DNA of 64,000 nt, taken from the NCBI GenBank assembly GCA_034509735.1, contig JACGWO010000005.1:17349264-17413263 (forward strand). Direction: 5' to 3'. This document shows positions 1 through 12,105 of this stretch, in pieces. A program made the translations under genes and the position numbers. This stretch comes from Sesamum alatum (Eukaryota > Streptophyta > Magnoliopsida > Lamiales > Pedaliaceae). Each line of letters starts with the position of its first letter. Positions within the stretch are counted from its first letter, which is position 1. The notes under the pieces were generated by a model. The model ran no database searches and had not been told where the DNA came from. It was given only the letters and a program-made list of their open reading frames with translations.

Positions 1-132
1 AACACGGCTGGACTGTATTACTTCGGAAAAAAATATAGCAAACTCACAAGACCTCAATCGGTATCATAGATTACTCATGTTTAGAAGGTTCTGAGCAAGG
101 TGGGTAATTGACTTTATGGTCAAGTGGGAGAT
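1..132 (+). mobile_element. 3' internal end of a plus-strand Copia element, with polypurine tract
   Basis: The last bases before the LTR at 133 are a purine-rich tract (AAGTGGGAGAT, 122-132), the same polypurine tract that precedes the 3' LTR of the complete Copia element at 16057-16070 on the other strand. The rest of the stretch has no readable Copia protein. The body of the element must lie to the left of the window. Seen directly: the tract and its position. Inferred: that this is the 3' end of a once longer element rather than a fragment. Confidence 0.6.
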
Positions 133-2271
133 TGTTGAAATAGGTGACCAGAAAGTCAATGAGGTTGGTTGTTCTGGGAACTATTCGTCAATCTTTGTTC
201 ATAAGTAATATTATGTTGATGAATGTAGTAAGGATTCATTGATGGCAACAATGAGTTTATTGTGCTTACTTCTAGCATTGAATGGGGTTTCGATGTCACA
301 ACAAAACGCCCACAAACCGAACATGTGAATCCAAGAAGTTGGACTGCGCATAGATTGACGGTCATGAAACCAACTTCTATGGATCGATCTAAAACACTCC
401 AAGTCGAGGACTTCGAGATTGGGTATCGAGGGTCCGAGAAAGACACGCACTAAGGATCGCAACCGAGTTTCATCGGCGGGAGATGTAGATCGTCCATGCG
501 ATCTTAGAGGGTTGGCTGGCAGACTGTCGGTTGATTGAGGTTACTCGCGGGACTCGTCATATGGAAGCCCCATGGGCTTGGTCGGTATGACTGGTATTCT
601 GGATTCTGATAGTACGAGATTAGTCCTCGGACTTAAGGAATTACGAGAGTCGCTTACATACCAAGCCTGTATCTAGGATCTTGCAACCGGTGACTATATC
701 ATGAGGTATGATCATCATAAGCCTTGTACAGTGCAGTCGGAGTATGTAGTCAGGACGATGGATTCCAAGATAGAATATGTCCCCTTTCACGATTGTGACA
801 GTGAGATCTCCTATGCACCCTCAGATGGTTTAGATGCTTAAAGTCTCTGGCCATAGCATTTGATTAAGTGAAAAAGGATTTCCTACACTGATCATAGAGT
901 TAAACCTATCTCAAGTTTGAAGCATAGATGCCTACTCAAGGATGGGAACCGACACCCAATCCATGTTCTAGACTAAGGCCGGGAGACGGTCGATAAGAAG
1001 ACCATACCTGTATGAACATTCGGGCCTAAATGTTCATGCTACATATTCACCTAGTCTTTAGTGTCATGGACCGTTGCTAGACGACCACCCATGGTAACGG
1101 GCGATTCTGGTTATGGGATAATCGAAAGTAATTGTCTTGAGGAACACACGCCCAAGTCTAGCTGAGGGTGAGCCTAAAGAGTCACACTCGATTCACTAGA
1201 GCATGACGAAATTAATTTAGAATTAATTTCAGAAGGTAGAGATTAATTTAATTAGATTAAATTAATTTATTGGAACGAATAAATGATTGGATCATTTATA
1301 TAAAAAATCCACGAGTTGGATTTTCTCAAAAATTAATTAATTGGATTAATTAATTTTGAATTTTGAGCCTTTAAATTAATTGAATTAATTTATTTGGCGT
1401 GATTCATAAATTGAATTTATGAATTAATGAGATTGGGCTTCTCCTTTTAATTGGATTAAAAGGGTGGATTTTATGTTGGGCTTAAATATTAAATTGGATT
1501 TAATATAGAGTCCATTGGACCTTTGAACTTTTAAATTAGATTTAAATAGGTCCGGTCCATAAAGCCCAAGAAAGATGAACATACAAGATTTGATCTTGGA
1601 GAATCAAAATGGATGACCGAGATTAGTCCTAGAGTAGTTTGGACTAGGTCAACTTCTAGAGTATGTGTATTGTGTGCCACCTTTGAAGGAGTTCATGTAG
1701 GTTAAGTAACCTAGTTACTTACAAATACCTACTAACACACACATACACACACTAATCTCTACAGAACATTCCATGCCGGCGGCCTTCCCTCTTCTCCATC
1801 TATCTCGTCCACCCTACTCTCTTCCTCTGCAAGAAACTCTTTGTTCTTCTTGGTTAGATCAAGGAAGAACAACGGGACATCGACCGTGTTAATTCATAGG
1901 GTCGTGTTGATGTCTCTGCCCCCTACGTCTTCTTGCTAGCACGACAGGCGTGGCATTCCAACGAATTGTGAGGACGACTTTGGAGGATCTCTACGTTGAG
2001 GTCTTAGAGGCGTGGATCCAGAACATCGCGTGTTGCCAGTGAAGAATTCTACAAGGGTAAGTGTTCTTGTTAATATTCTTGCATCTCGAATTATATGGCC
2101 TTCCATATTATTGTTTTATTTTAGGCATGAGATACACCAAACGCCCGGGAGAAATCAAGGAAACACCCCTTGATCCGGATTTAATATTGCCTTTAATTTC
2201 GTTATATCGCTTTTAATTTTTAAAGTTTCCACGCTTCCGCCGCGTGTCTCCTGAGCAGATCCAGACTTTCA
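133..2271 (+). repeat. Copia LTR, family LTR-A, copy 1 (about 2.14 kb)
   Basis: Starts TGTTGAAATAGGTGACC directly after the polypurine tract and ends near CCAGACTTTCA, so it has the TG...CA form. The start matches the LTR start of the complete Copia element at 14059-24157, and the segment around 2120-2240 (ACGCCCGGGA, a repeated CCCCTTGA, CGCTTCCGC) matches the inner end of that LTR. The middle (1200-1560) is a very AT-rich block made of AATTAATT units. Small open frames at 156-462 are not genes; they recur in other LTR-A copies. The right end is set by comparison with copy 2 and could be off by some bases. Confidence 0.75.
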
Positions 2272-3085
2272 CGATGGCCTCCTCCATGGGCCTCCATTGC
2301 CTCAGGCCTGCTTTCTTACATTAATTTACCAAACATTAAACCTCATTCCTAATCTACAGCCATTACATCATAAAAAATGGAAACCCTAATCAGCATTTCA
2401 GGAGAGTACATTAGGAGGGAGAAACCAAGCCTTATTATTCCAAGGCTAAAAACAAGAGAGGTAAGAAGATGCAAGAGGAACGAAGGCCCCAACCCAATAA
2501 ATAAATTAAAACCATACATGCGGTCCAAGGGCATCGTGATCATCTATCGTTAATTCAATTAATGCACATAGCATAAATACACATTCCATGTATAATATGT
2601 ACATATGCGGAAAATATATGCAAAATTTCACACACAAAATTGGATATTAGTGCAACCTCTTGCAAAATAATTCTTGCTAGAAAACCTCTTCCTTAATTAA
2701 TTTAGTAGAACTAGTTTTAGGAAATAATCAATCTCAACTAAAATTAAAATATCCTAAATTAATTAGTTCAAGAAAATATGCAGAAACTCCAAAAAAAATT
2801 ATTTTCAGGAAAAAAAAATCAAAAAACCAAAACACAGCGCGGCCAACAATGCAACGCCACCAAGCGCGTGCGCGCGCCGGTACCACTGCCTGCTCGCTGC
2901 GCGTGACCCTGTTGCATGCTGTGCGCACGCGACTTGCGCCTGCACGCTGCGTGCCACGTAGCCTGCCTGGCACCAGCCACCAGTTGCTGCTGTCTTGTCT
3001 AAAAAATCCTCTTTTTTTATCTTTCTTTTCTGCACATATTTCTAAACAACAAAAATACCAATTTCAGAAAAATCAAGATTTTTCA
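2272..3085 (-). mobile_element. Copia 5' leader fragment (untranslated), minus orientation
   Basis: This stretch resembles, in the same orientation, the leader of the complete Copia element at about 21080-22100: shared 'gaaaccc...gagtacat.aggaggga', 'ccttattattccaaggc', 'ccatacat.cggtc' blocks, then an AT-rich part, then a GC-rich island (2830-3010), then AATCAAGATTT. It stops just short of where the primer-binding site and LTR would be; at about 3086 it switches to a plus-strand LTR-A copy. No protein is expected here; the open frames through the GC island are composition artefacts. Confidence 0.6.
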
Positions 3086-5167
3086 CTATATGTTTGTTGT
3101 GCTTACTGATTACGTAAACGGCGTTTTACCGTCACAACAAGTGCCCACAGACCAATTGGATAACCCCATGAGTTGGGTTGCGTATTAGATGGCAGATATG
3201 AAACCAACTTCTGAGGGTAGGACCTCGAGAAAGGGCATCGAGGTTCCTATAGAGACTTGCACTAAGAATTGTATTCATTGGATGAGTGTCGTGTTTCATC
3301 GACGACAGGCATTGGACGTCTATGCAATATTAGTGGGTTAGTTAACAAAGGTGTTAGCTAACTGAACTGACTTGCGGGAATCGTCATATGGAAGTCTTGG
3401 AGGCTTGCTCAGTATGACTGGAATTTTCAGCTCCGATAGTACGAGATTAGTCCTCGGACTTGAGGAATCATGGCAGTCGCATGCATATGATGGTTGTATC
3501 TGGGATCTGACAAGAAATGTCTGTATCTGGGATACGTTCATTATAAGCCTTATCAAGTGCAATTAGAGTATGTATTGAGAACGGTGGATTCCAAGATAAG
3601 ATCTGTCACCTATTAGTATATGACAGTCGAGTCTCTTATGCACTCTAAGAGAGTTTAAGCTCTTTAAGTTGTGGCCACAGTGATTGGTCGAGTAGGGAAT
3701 AGTTTCCTACGTCGATCAATAGAGCAAACATGTCTCGAGTTATTAAGCATAGTTGTCTAGTCGAGGATGGGAATTGACACCCAATTCCATGCCCTAGACT
3801 TAGACCGGGAGACAGATGATGGAAGGACCATACTCGTATAGAACTCGGGAGCCTAAATTTTCACGCCAATATTCACCTAGTCTTTAGTGCCATGGACCGT
3901 TGCTAGATAGCCACTCATGGTGACGGGCGTTTTTTGGTTAATGGTTAATTGGAAAATAATTAATTAAATTAGATTTAATTGACCAATTGTGTTGGACACA
4001 AGCCCAAGTCTAGCTGAGGGTGAGCCTAAAGAGTCACACACAAATCACTATGGAATTGGTAGAATTAATTTAGAATTAATTCTAGAAGAAGCGAATTAAT
4101 TTAATTGGATTAAATTAATTCAAGGAGAAAAATAAATGATTGGATCATTTATTGGGAAATCCATTTGATGGATAGTCCAAGAATTAATTAATTTAGTTAG
4201 TTTTTGGACGTAGAACCTTTAAATTAATTGTATTAATTTATCGAGTTTGGATTAATTAATTGATTGAATCAATTAATTAGAGTTTGGACTTATGTTTATT
4301 TAGTTGGATTAAATAAATTTATGGGCTTCAATTGAATTGAGATTAATTGGATTAATTAATGCCCAATGGACTTTGTTTGAACTTAATTTAATTAGATTAA
4401 ATAAAAGTCCAAGACTAGTAGTCCTAGTCCATGGAAAAATACAATTTATAGCAAGTGAAGGCAGAATTAAAATCCTCCACATGTGAGGCACATGTGACCA
4501 GCCTTTATATGGTTTGGTAGATGGTTTATTTGATAAAAGGTGCATGGTTATGTAGATAGTGATGTGTGTGTGTAGGTTGCTTTGGAAGTTAACTATAAAA
4601 GTTGAATTTTGAATTCAATAATTCTACATACACAAAACTACTCACATAACTTGTATAGCATGCATTTGCAAGAATTTTCCATGAAATACTTCCCAAAAAT
4701 CTCTAAAATAATCTCCTTTTGGTTCATACCTTTTGGAAATGTTGAACTTAAAAGTATTCCTAAGGCACTAAACAACAGTGCTGTTTTGGATTGTTTCTTC
4801 TTCTTCTTCTCTACTTCTATCTAGTAATAGATTAGGGGATACACTTTTTCATAGCGTGGTGTGGAATTATTAGAGGGATTCTAATTTGGATCCTCAAGTG
4901 AATGGAAGGAGAAACGAAAAGGGAACAACACTAGTACCGGATGTATGTATATCGAATAAAGGTTGGTTTCCATTTACGTTACATGTATAATTTATTTTTA
5001 ATCCTTTAGCCACATGTCCAACATCTTTTCCTTCTTTATTTATGCTTTTACAGACACCAAAAGCCCGGGAACTTCAAAGGGAACACCCCTTTGAACTCGT
5101 TTTAATTTATGCCTTAATTTACGTTTTTCGCTTCCGTTGCGTTCTCTGGCCATACCCGATTCTTTCA
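3086..5167 (+). repeat. Copia LTR, family LTR-A, copy 2, 5'-truncated
   Basis: Begins inside the LTR (equivalent to about position 250 of copy 1, at TTGTGCTTACT) and runs to CGATTCTTTCA at 5167. It shares with copy 1 the 'gatagtacgagattagtcctcggactt' region, the 'aagtctagctgagggtgagcctaaagagtcac' region, the AATTAATT block and the GCCCGGGA...CGCTTCCG end (each split here into short recognisable words). The first ~120 bases of the LTR are missing. It is followed at once by copy 3 in the opposite orientation. Confidence 0.7.
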
Positions 5168-6280
5168 GGATGAATCTTTGCCATTCATCTCAATATCTCC
5201 AAGAAGTTAATTTAATCCATTAAATTAAACCTTCTCCCAGAATTAATTCCAAATTAATTCCTTTCACATCCAGTGAATTGTGTGTAACTCTTTAGGTTCA
5301 CCCTCAGCTAGACTTGGACCTACTCCCGATTATCCCATAACCAAAGTAGTCCGTTACAATAGGTGGTCTCTAGCAACGGTCCATGACATTATAAGACTAG
5401 GTGAATAAATGGCATGAACATTTAGCTCTGAGTTACATACAGGTACGGTCCTATTATCACCTGTGGCCCAGCCTTAATCTATGGCATGGAATTGGAGTTA
5501 GTTCACATCCTTGACTAGACAACTATGCTTCATACTCGAGATCGGTTTAACTCTTTGATCGTCGTAGGAAATCCTTTACCACTTGATCAACTGCTATGGC
5601 CATAGACTTCGAGAGTCCAAAAGTTCTCAGAGCACATAGGAGAACTTACTGTCATATTCTTAGACAAGGGACAGTTTCTTTCTTGGAATCCACTGTCCTC
5701 ACTATGTACTCAGACCATATTTCACGACACAATCACCGGTCGTCAAATCCAAGATACAACCTTTGTACGCAAGCGACTGTTGTGATTCCTCATGTTCGAG
5801 GACTAATCCCATACTACCAGAATCAAGAATACTAGTCATACCGACCAAGCCCATGTGGCTTCCATATTACGATTTCCACGAGTCAGTTCAGTCAGTCAAC
5901 CACCTTGCCAACCAACCCACTAAAATTGCACAGACAACCTATGTCTCCTACCGATGAAACACGGCTGCAATACTTAGTGCAAGTCTCTATAGGACACTCG
6001 ATGCCCTTCTCGATATGTTCAACTTGGAATATTTCAGACCGGCCCTTAGGAGTTGGTCTCATAGCTGCGAAGCCTAACCCCAGACATAACCATTCGATAT
6101 ATGGGCGTTTGTTGTAACATCGAAACATCGTTCGATGTGAGCAGTAAGCACAATAAACTTGATCTTGCCTACAATGAATCCTTACTATATTTATCGACGT
6201 AACATTACTTTTAATCAAAGATAGGCGAATGGTTTCCAGAACAGCCAACCACATTGACTTTCTGATCACCTATTCCAACA
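5168..6280 (-). repeat. Copia LTR, family LTR-A, copy 3, inverted and truncated
   Basis: Read on the minus strand it starts TGTTGGAATAGGTGATC (6280 downward) and carries the outer half of the LTR-A sequence, up to the AATTAATT block, where it is cut off against the end of copy 2. Copies 2 and 3 therefore form a large inverted repeat meeting at about 5167. An open frame of 125 codons on the minus strand (5892-6269) is LTR sequence and not a gene. Confidence 0.7.
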
Positions 6281-6660
6281 TAGAGGAACATTTAGAAAAC
6301 CTTGGTTTAAGGTAAAACTGCCGATGATTTACTTTCATGATGCAGAAGTAGATATTTTGCTAGGTAACAATTTTATCCAGACTTTTGCAAAATATATACA
6401 AGATAACCACAAAAATATGTTGATTTTTAATACTAACTGTGGTAATGAGATACAGGTTCTGCAAAGAGAAAAGGCATTTAACAGGATAATGTCCATAAAT
6501 TTTGGCAGCAAACATGGTGATTATGATGCCAAATTGAGCCATCCAAAAATACAAGAGAGAAGAAAATTTGGTAAGGCTCTTTTGTCCTTGAGAGCACAAG
6601 GTTTTAGGAAGCTTATTAGGAATAACTTAGGATTTTCAAGGAATCTATACTCAGTATAAG
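6281..6660 (+). pseudogene. Endogenous pararetrovirus fragment: aspartic-protease region
   Basis: An open frame of 111 codons (6324-6659), and a little before it, resembles the retropepsin region of plant pararetroviruses (Caulimoviridae): a short hydrophobic D-I-L-L-G-N-N-F motif near residue 10, followed by a basic tail. The active-site half that should lie upstream is missing, cut by the LTR that ends at 6280; downstream it is cut by the chromovirus LTR at 6662. It encodes only part of one polyprotein domain and has no function of its own. A reverse-transcriptase piece of the same type and strand lies at 28788-29440. The assignment rests on the motif and on that partner; the alternative is a Ty3/Gypsy protease, which fits less well. 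Confidence 0.55.
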
Positions 6661-6661
6661 T

Positions 6662-8858
6662 TGTCACGCCCCAAATCAGGGTCATAACACAACTATGCCA
6701 CCAAGTCCATAACCTTAGTAGCACAAAGCCCTCATCACCGAACAATGAGTTCAAACTCAATAATACTCATACTTAAGAAATAAAATCCCAAAGCATACTA
6801 ACTCTAACATCATGTCCTAACGACTAAACAAAGAAGAAGTAATTCCAAAAGAATTTGTCCATAGAACTTATTATCTTACGCCACGTGAGCATTCCTAGAC
6901 TAGCTATCAACCCCAATACAATTCCTCCTCACACTCCTCATACACCTATTCTGCAGGGTATGGTAAGCGGTATGAGCGACTAGTTGCCCAATAAGCAGTT
7001 CCTACCTCTTAACGAATGTGAATACAACACATAGATATTACATTACTATCAATTGCCAACCAGTAATCATAACTTAAACCCAAATGAAGAAATGAGGAAA
7101 ATGTAATATTTCAAAGCATTTGCTGGAATAATGAGAACTATAAACTTTTCAATCGAAGTAAAAGCATACGAGATATCGTGTGCGACATCGACAATCTTAA
7201 TAGACTAGTGCAAGTGTTTTCGTAAATCGATCATTTTAATTAAGTAGGCATGCTCTCATTCATTAGCAACATAACAAACCTCTTACCTATTTATGACTGT
7301 AATATAACCCATTGTCCAAGCCTCAACTTGTAACCCCAACTGAGAGGGTCATAACATAGTCTCAGTTTTAACCCCAACTGAGAGGGTCAGACATAGGTTC
7401 TCAATTTATAACCCTAACTGAGAGGGTCAGATAAAAGTTCTCAGTTTTTTAACCCCAACTGAGAGGGTTCAGGACAAATCTAGTTTTCCCAGTTAACAGT
7501 GATTTCTTTAATAGTTGAGCATGTTCTGTCTATCTATCGATGAACTCGAGCATGCTTTTTATTTACTTAATAAAAATAACATAACATTTGCCACACATGT
7601 TTCTGTTTCAGAGGTAAAAAGGAAAAGAAACATACAATAGCATAATTGACACAACGTAATGACTTTCAAATTTCAAGACTAACAATGTGCTTGCAACAAT
7701 ATTTGACAGAAAGTCCTATAACATGTATCTAAATTTTTGGAAATTGTGAAATATCATATGCTCTCATCATATTTTGCTCTAAATCGCAATCAGAAAATCT
7801 TGAAGGCAACATCCTCAAGAGGGAAGATAACACTTACCATAATATTTTGATTCACACTCGTTCAACTCACCACTTGATCCAACGTAATCAAATCCTAAAA
7901 GAAGTTAATTTAACCCATTAATCCAAATCACGTACACTACCTCCATCTACTAAACTTAATTAAATCTCTAACATTAACTTAGATGTACTATAGTATACTT
8001 ATAATTTTGTATATCATAAAGACCTGATTTCACTCTATTAAAACGAAGCAAATTCCCATCACTAAGCTAATGTATATTATATATACACGCATCCAGACAC
8101 AAATCTCCTAATCTTAATTAACTACTGGGCCTAACTAACTACAACAACACATTGTATAATACAATATACATATGCATGAGCTCCAATTAACTTATGCACC
8201 TCTGATTCTGATTCCCATATGTAATCATCAGTGCCCAACCGTGCGAAAATTCAACAATTCTATTCTCAATTTTCTATAGCTGCAAGAATCCTAATCACAC
8301 TTTTTCCTTTTAACACCTATCGAGATCATAATCCTTTGCTACGACATTGTTACGTACTAGTTCATCAAGATAACATGAATTACCCATAATTATCGATATG
8401 ATTCATAGAACAATGCCCAATGTAAATACTACTAAAACTACTAATTGAAATGTAATTATACCTCGTTCTTGGAGTCATTCGGTGCTTCAGTTCCCTCATC
8501 ATTTACTTCTATCACCGGGACACCTAGAATCAACAAGATTTCTTTAGTCAAGCCTTAGGTAGAGATGAAAGATGAAGCATTTGATAAATCCCGCCTATGA
8601 GAGGTGCTGTTCAGAAATAGGGTTTGAGAGTTTGAATATGTGGGAAATACTAGGTTCTTGAACAGTGGTTGACATATAGATGTACTTTAGGGCTTTGTTA
8701 CACTCGAAACTCTCAAAAAATCAATCAAAATCCTCTTTCTAGAAGGGTAATATATAATCTCAAAAATAGAAGTAAAAAGGAGTAATATTAGTAATAATAA
8801 GGATAATAATAAAATGATCTTAATTGCATGGCCATAATATTTTAGTTGAGCCTTTACA
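6662..8858 (-). repeat. Chromovirus (Ty3/Gypsy) 3' LTR, copy 1 (about 2.2 kb)
   Basis: On the plus strand it runs from TGTCACGCCCCAAATC (6662) to GAGCCTTTACA (8858); on the minus strand it begins TGTAAAGGCTC and ends GGGGCGTGACA, a common plant Gypsy LTR end. The next bases (8859-8873) give a minus-strand polypurine tract (AAGGGGTGGAGAA). The integrase and chromodomain remains follow on the same strand, so this is the 3' LTR. Its inner half (8040-8858) reappears at 26480-27912. It contains a 40-bp minisatellite (7321-7470). The 5' LTR of this copy is not seen. Confidence 0.75.
7321..7470. repeat. Minisatellite inside chromovirus LTR: four copies of a ~40-bp unit
   Basis: Four copies of a unit with core AACCCCAACTGAGAGGGTC start near 7331, 7369, 7409 and 7450, so the period is 39-41 bp; the third has CCT for CCC. 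Between cores is variable 'cag acata ggttctcaattta' type sequence. Confidence 0.9.
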
Positions 8859-9780
8859 TTCTCCACCCCTTATAAAGAGTTTTATCCTCGAAACTGAACG
8901 TAACTCGACTATTGAAGAGGTGAGGGTACTTATCACACATAGAGTTCTCCATCTCCCATGTAGCTTCCCGTTCGGTATGGTTAGACCACTGCACTTTGAC
9001 GTATGGTATAGCCCTAGTTCGAAATACTTGATCCGTTTTGTCGAGAATTCTAATCGAAAACTCCTCATAGATCAAGTTTTCTTTTACAGTGAGAGGTTTT
9101 GGTTTCAGTACATGTGTCGAATCTGGTATATATTTTCTTAATTGTGACATGTGGAACACATTATGAATTCTTGCTAGCTGTGGGGGTAAGACTACCCAAA
9201 AGCCACTTCTCCTACTCTTTCCAGTATGTCATATGGTCCCACATATCGAGGGTTTAACTTCCCACTCCTACCGAAACGTACTACCTTTTGCGTTGGAACA
9301 ATTTTAAGGTACACCTTATCTCCGGGGTGGAAGTCTAGCGGCCTTCTCTTTACATCTGCCCAACTCTTTTGTCGATCTTAGGCCTCCTTAAGCCTTTGCC
9401 TAATGGTCGCGACCTTCTCCACCATTCACTTGCACTAGCTCCGACCCTGTCATCACCTTTTTGCCTACTTCATTCCAGCACAATGGCGATCTACACCTCC
9501 TCCCATATAACACTTCGTGCGGGGCCACGTCAATACTGCTATGATAATTGTTATTGTATAAAAACTCTCTTAATATCAGATAATCGCTTTAACTCTCCTT
9601 GAAGTCAAGCACACATGCTCTGAGCATGTCCTCTAAAGTTTGAATTATCATTTTCGATTACCCGTCTGTTTGGGGGTGATAAGCTTTACTAAGTTGCACC
9701 TCTAACCCCATTTCTTGTCGAAAACTTTTCCGTAACCTCATGTTGAATCGAGGATCCCAATTTGACACTATGCTCACTAG
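8859..9780 (-). pseudogene. Chromovirus pol remnant: integrase C-terminus and chromodomain (copy 1, 3' part)
   Basis: On the minus strand, after the region HPQTDG near 9660 come the integrase C-terminal part and, at 8854-9159, a chromodomain-like segment (VKVQWSNHTEREATWE, then DKYPHLF), typical of plant chromoviruses, where this module steers integration to heterochromatin. Several stops and frame changes break the frame between 9160 and 9660. Integrase resumes at 11726 after a solo LTR that is inserted at 9786. The polypurine tract sits at 8859-8873, immediately before the 3' LTR. Confidence 0.75.
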
Positions 9781-9785
9781 ATTAC
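9781..9785. repeat. Target-site duplication of solo LTR (left, ATTAC)
   Basis: ATTAC at 9781-9785 is repeated exactly at 11721-11725 on the other side of the solo LTR. Confidence 0.9.
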
Positions 9786-11720
9786 TGAAAACCTTGGGTA
9801 GGCGTGTGGATCGTCCCGGGAGTAGCGCGAATGCGGAAGCGCGGTATAATTTAAATTATAAAATTTTAAACATGCATAACATATTTTAAAATAAACTCGT
9901 TCAAGGGGTGTGTCCTTGAAACTCCCGGATGTTCAGTGTATCTCATGAATAAAAACATACACAAGAATCATGGAGGCCATAGGATTCTAAAATAAAAGAG
10001 GACGAAAAACGTAAACGGAAGCCTACCGATTCGTCGTTTTCCTCTTCTAACCGGCACTCACGTTGTTCCCCAATTTGCTCCAAGATCTCGTATAGGAGAC
10101 CCTCTAATTCGTGACACGCAATCCGCCCACGTATCTTGAACTTCGTGCTAGCGAAAGAAAAAGTATTTTTTAGGAGAGGACGGATCGATCAAACGTTATT
10201 AGTTTAACGAGATCAATCCTCCTTTGTTCAATTGTTAAAAAACAAAAGAACAAGAAAACAATTTTCTTGGAAGAGGAGAGAGAGGCGGTCGAGAGGAGGG
10301 AGAGGAGAGGACGAGTGTGTGTGTATGTGTGTTTCAAGATTCATCATCTTCTTCAATGTGTGTGCTAAGGAGTATTTATAGAAGAGGAATCCTTTTCCTC
10401 TTCAATCTCCTACACTTTGAAGACTCCTCCACAACTAGGATTTGACCTAGTGAAATCCTAGTCAAAACTAGCTTCTTTTGGTCAAACCAATATTAGCCAT
10501 AGATCTCTCCCTTTTAATCTCAATCATTAATTTAATTTGATGGAATATTAAAATTCTATTAAATATTCCAAAGGCAATAAATATATATATTAAATATAAA
10601 ATATTTATTCCAAGCCCATTAAATTAATTTTCTAATAAATCTAATTTATTAGATAAATCCTTTTTATCTAATAAAAGGAATTAATTCTTCCCAATAAAAT
10701 AAGGACCCGATTAAATCCAATTTAATCGCTCCATTTCTCCAAATATTTAATTCTAACTTAAATACTTTTATGTGTGCGGATTGTGTGTGACTCTTTAGGT
10801 TCACCTTCAGCTAGACTTGGTTGGATTCCTAGAATCCGCCCATTACCATGGGTGGCCATCTAGCAACGGTCCGTGGCACGAGAGACTAGGTGAATATATG
10901 GGGATGAACATTTAGGCTCTACAGTACATCTATCCTTCCGTCTACGGTCTCACCACTTAGGGTCTAGGGCACGGAAAATGCCTTCCCTTCTATTCAGTTA
11001 CTGTGGCCATAGATTTTAGGGACTAGACTCAGAGCATTTGTGAGACACAACTGTCAACACCTTTTGACAGGAGACAGATCCTTTATTGGAAACTACTGTC
11101 ACTTTGTACACCGGAGCTGCACTAGACATGGTTTATGACTACTCAAGTACTTCTTGTCAATCTCTCACCATATCTAAGATACAACCCTAATATACAGGTA
11201 AACTCAACAGTTCCTCAAGTCAAAGGATTTGACCTGTACTGTTGGAACCGGGAACACACGTCATACCTAACTGACCCTACTCAAGGTCCTCCGTAAGACG
11301 GTTCCCGCGAGTCACCTCAGTCAGCTGCTCCCTAGCAGGCTAACCCACTAACACTGCTTAGACGACCCTCATCACCCGTCGATGAAATACGACAGCAGAT
11401 GCTTAGTGCAAGTCTCAAGGGGAATCTCGATACCCACTTTCGAGATTCCTTGACTTGGAGATTTCCGGACTGATTCGGCGGAACTGATTTCATGGACCTA
11501 CCTGCAAGCGTAGTCCCAGTCCCCGAAATGCATTTTCAGTCCGTGGGCTTTGTTTGCATAGTGAACAGTTATATAAAGCAGATAAAGTGAACACAAACAA
11601 AGTAAATACCAAATGAACTTCACTTCTTATTCATTAATGATTTATTAAAACCTCGAAATTGTTCAGACATAGGTTACAATTCGCCTACCAAGATTGGCTA
11701 CATGGTCACCTATTCTAACA
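9786..11720 (-). repeat. Solo Copia LTR inserted in the chromovirus integrase
   Basis: On the plus strand it runs TGAAAACC...ATTCTAACA; on the minus strand TGTTAGAATAGGTGACC...TTTTCA. It is a diverged relative of the LTRs of the complete Copia element (same GTCCCGGGA, GCGCGAATGCGGAAGCGCG, GACCCTCTAA, 'gtgactctttaggttcacc' words in the same order). There is no internal region and exact 5-bp ATTAC repeats flank it, so a complete element was inserted and then reduced to one LTR by LTR-LTR recombination. A TATA-like TATTTATAG lies near 10373. Confidence 0.9.
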
Positions 11721-11725
11721 ATTAC

Positions 11726-12105
11726 TATGCAGGCTTACCATATTGTCTATGTCGACCCCAACCAACTTGTCCATGGTATAAGTGGTGCAGATAGGGATGA
11801 AGTGTGCTGATTTAGTTAAATAATTTACAACCACCCAAATTATATCGTGTCCAAGACGTGTTCGTGGTAGTCCTACAATGACATCCATAGTAACATGTTC
11901 CACTTCCCACTTTGGGATTTCTAATATTTGTAACCAACCGCAAGTTTTTGGTGCTTAGCTTCCACATTCTGGCACATTATGCATTTTGAAACATATTAGG
12001 CGACATCTCTTTTCATCCCATTCAACCCAAAAGTTTTCCCTTAAGTTTTGATATATTTTTGTGCTCCTAGGATGTACAGAGAGACTCAACTTATGAGATT
12101 CGAAC
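11726..12105 (-). pseudogene. Chromovirus pol remnant: integrase zinc-binding region and start of catalytic core (copy 1)
   Basis: Minus strand, reading down from 12105: SLSVHP, an H2C2 zinc-binding segment with the cysteines of SKCIMCQNV, then WEVEHVTMDV and the first core aspartate, GLPRTRLGHDIIWVVV and KSAHFIP (11715-11903). This is the usual chromovirus integrase order. The core continues at 9780 after the solo LTR. Upstream the gene is interrupted at about 12106 by inserted DNA that includes plastid psaA. Stops and small frame changes are present. Confidence 0.75.

Noticed and set aside
2734..3109. Open frames of 76-86 codons
   Set aside because: Same GC-island effect in the leader fragment; no domain and no conserved start.
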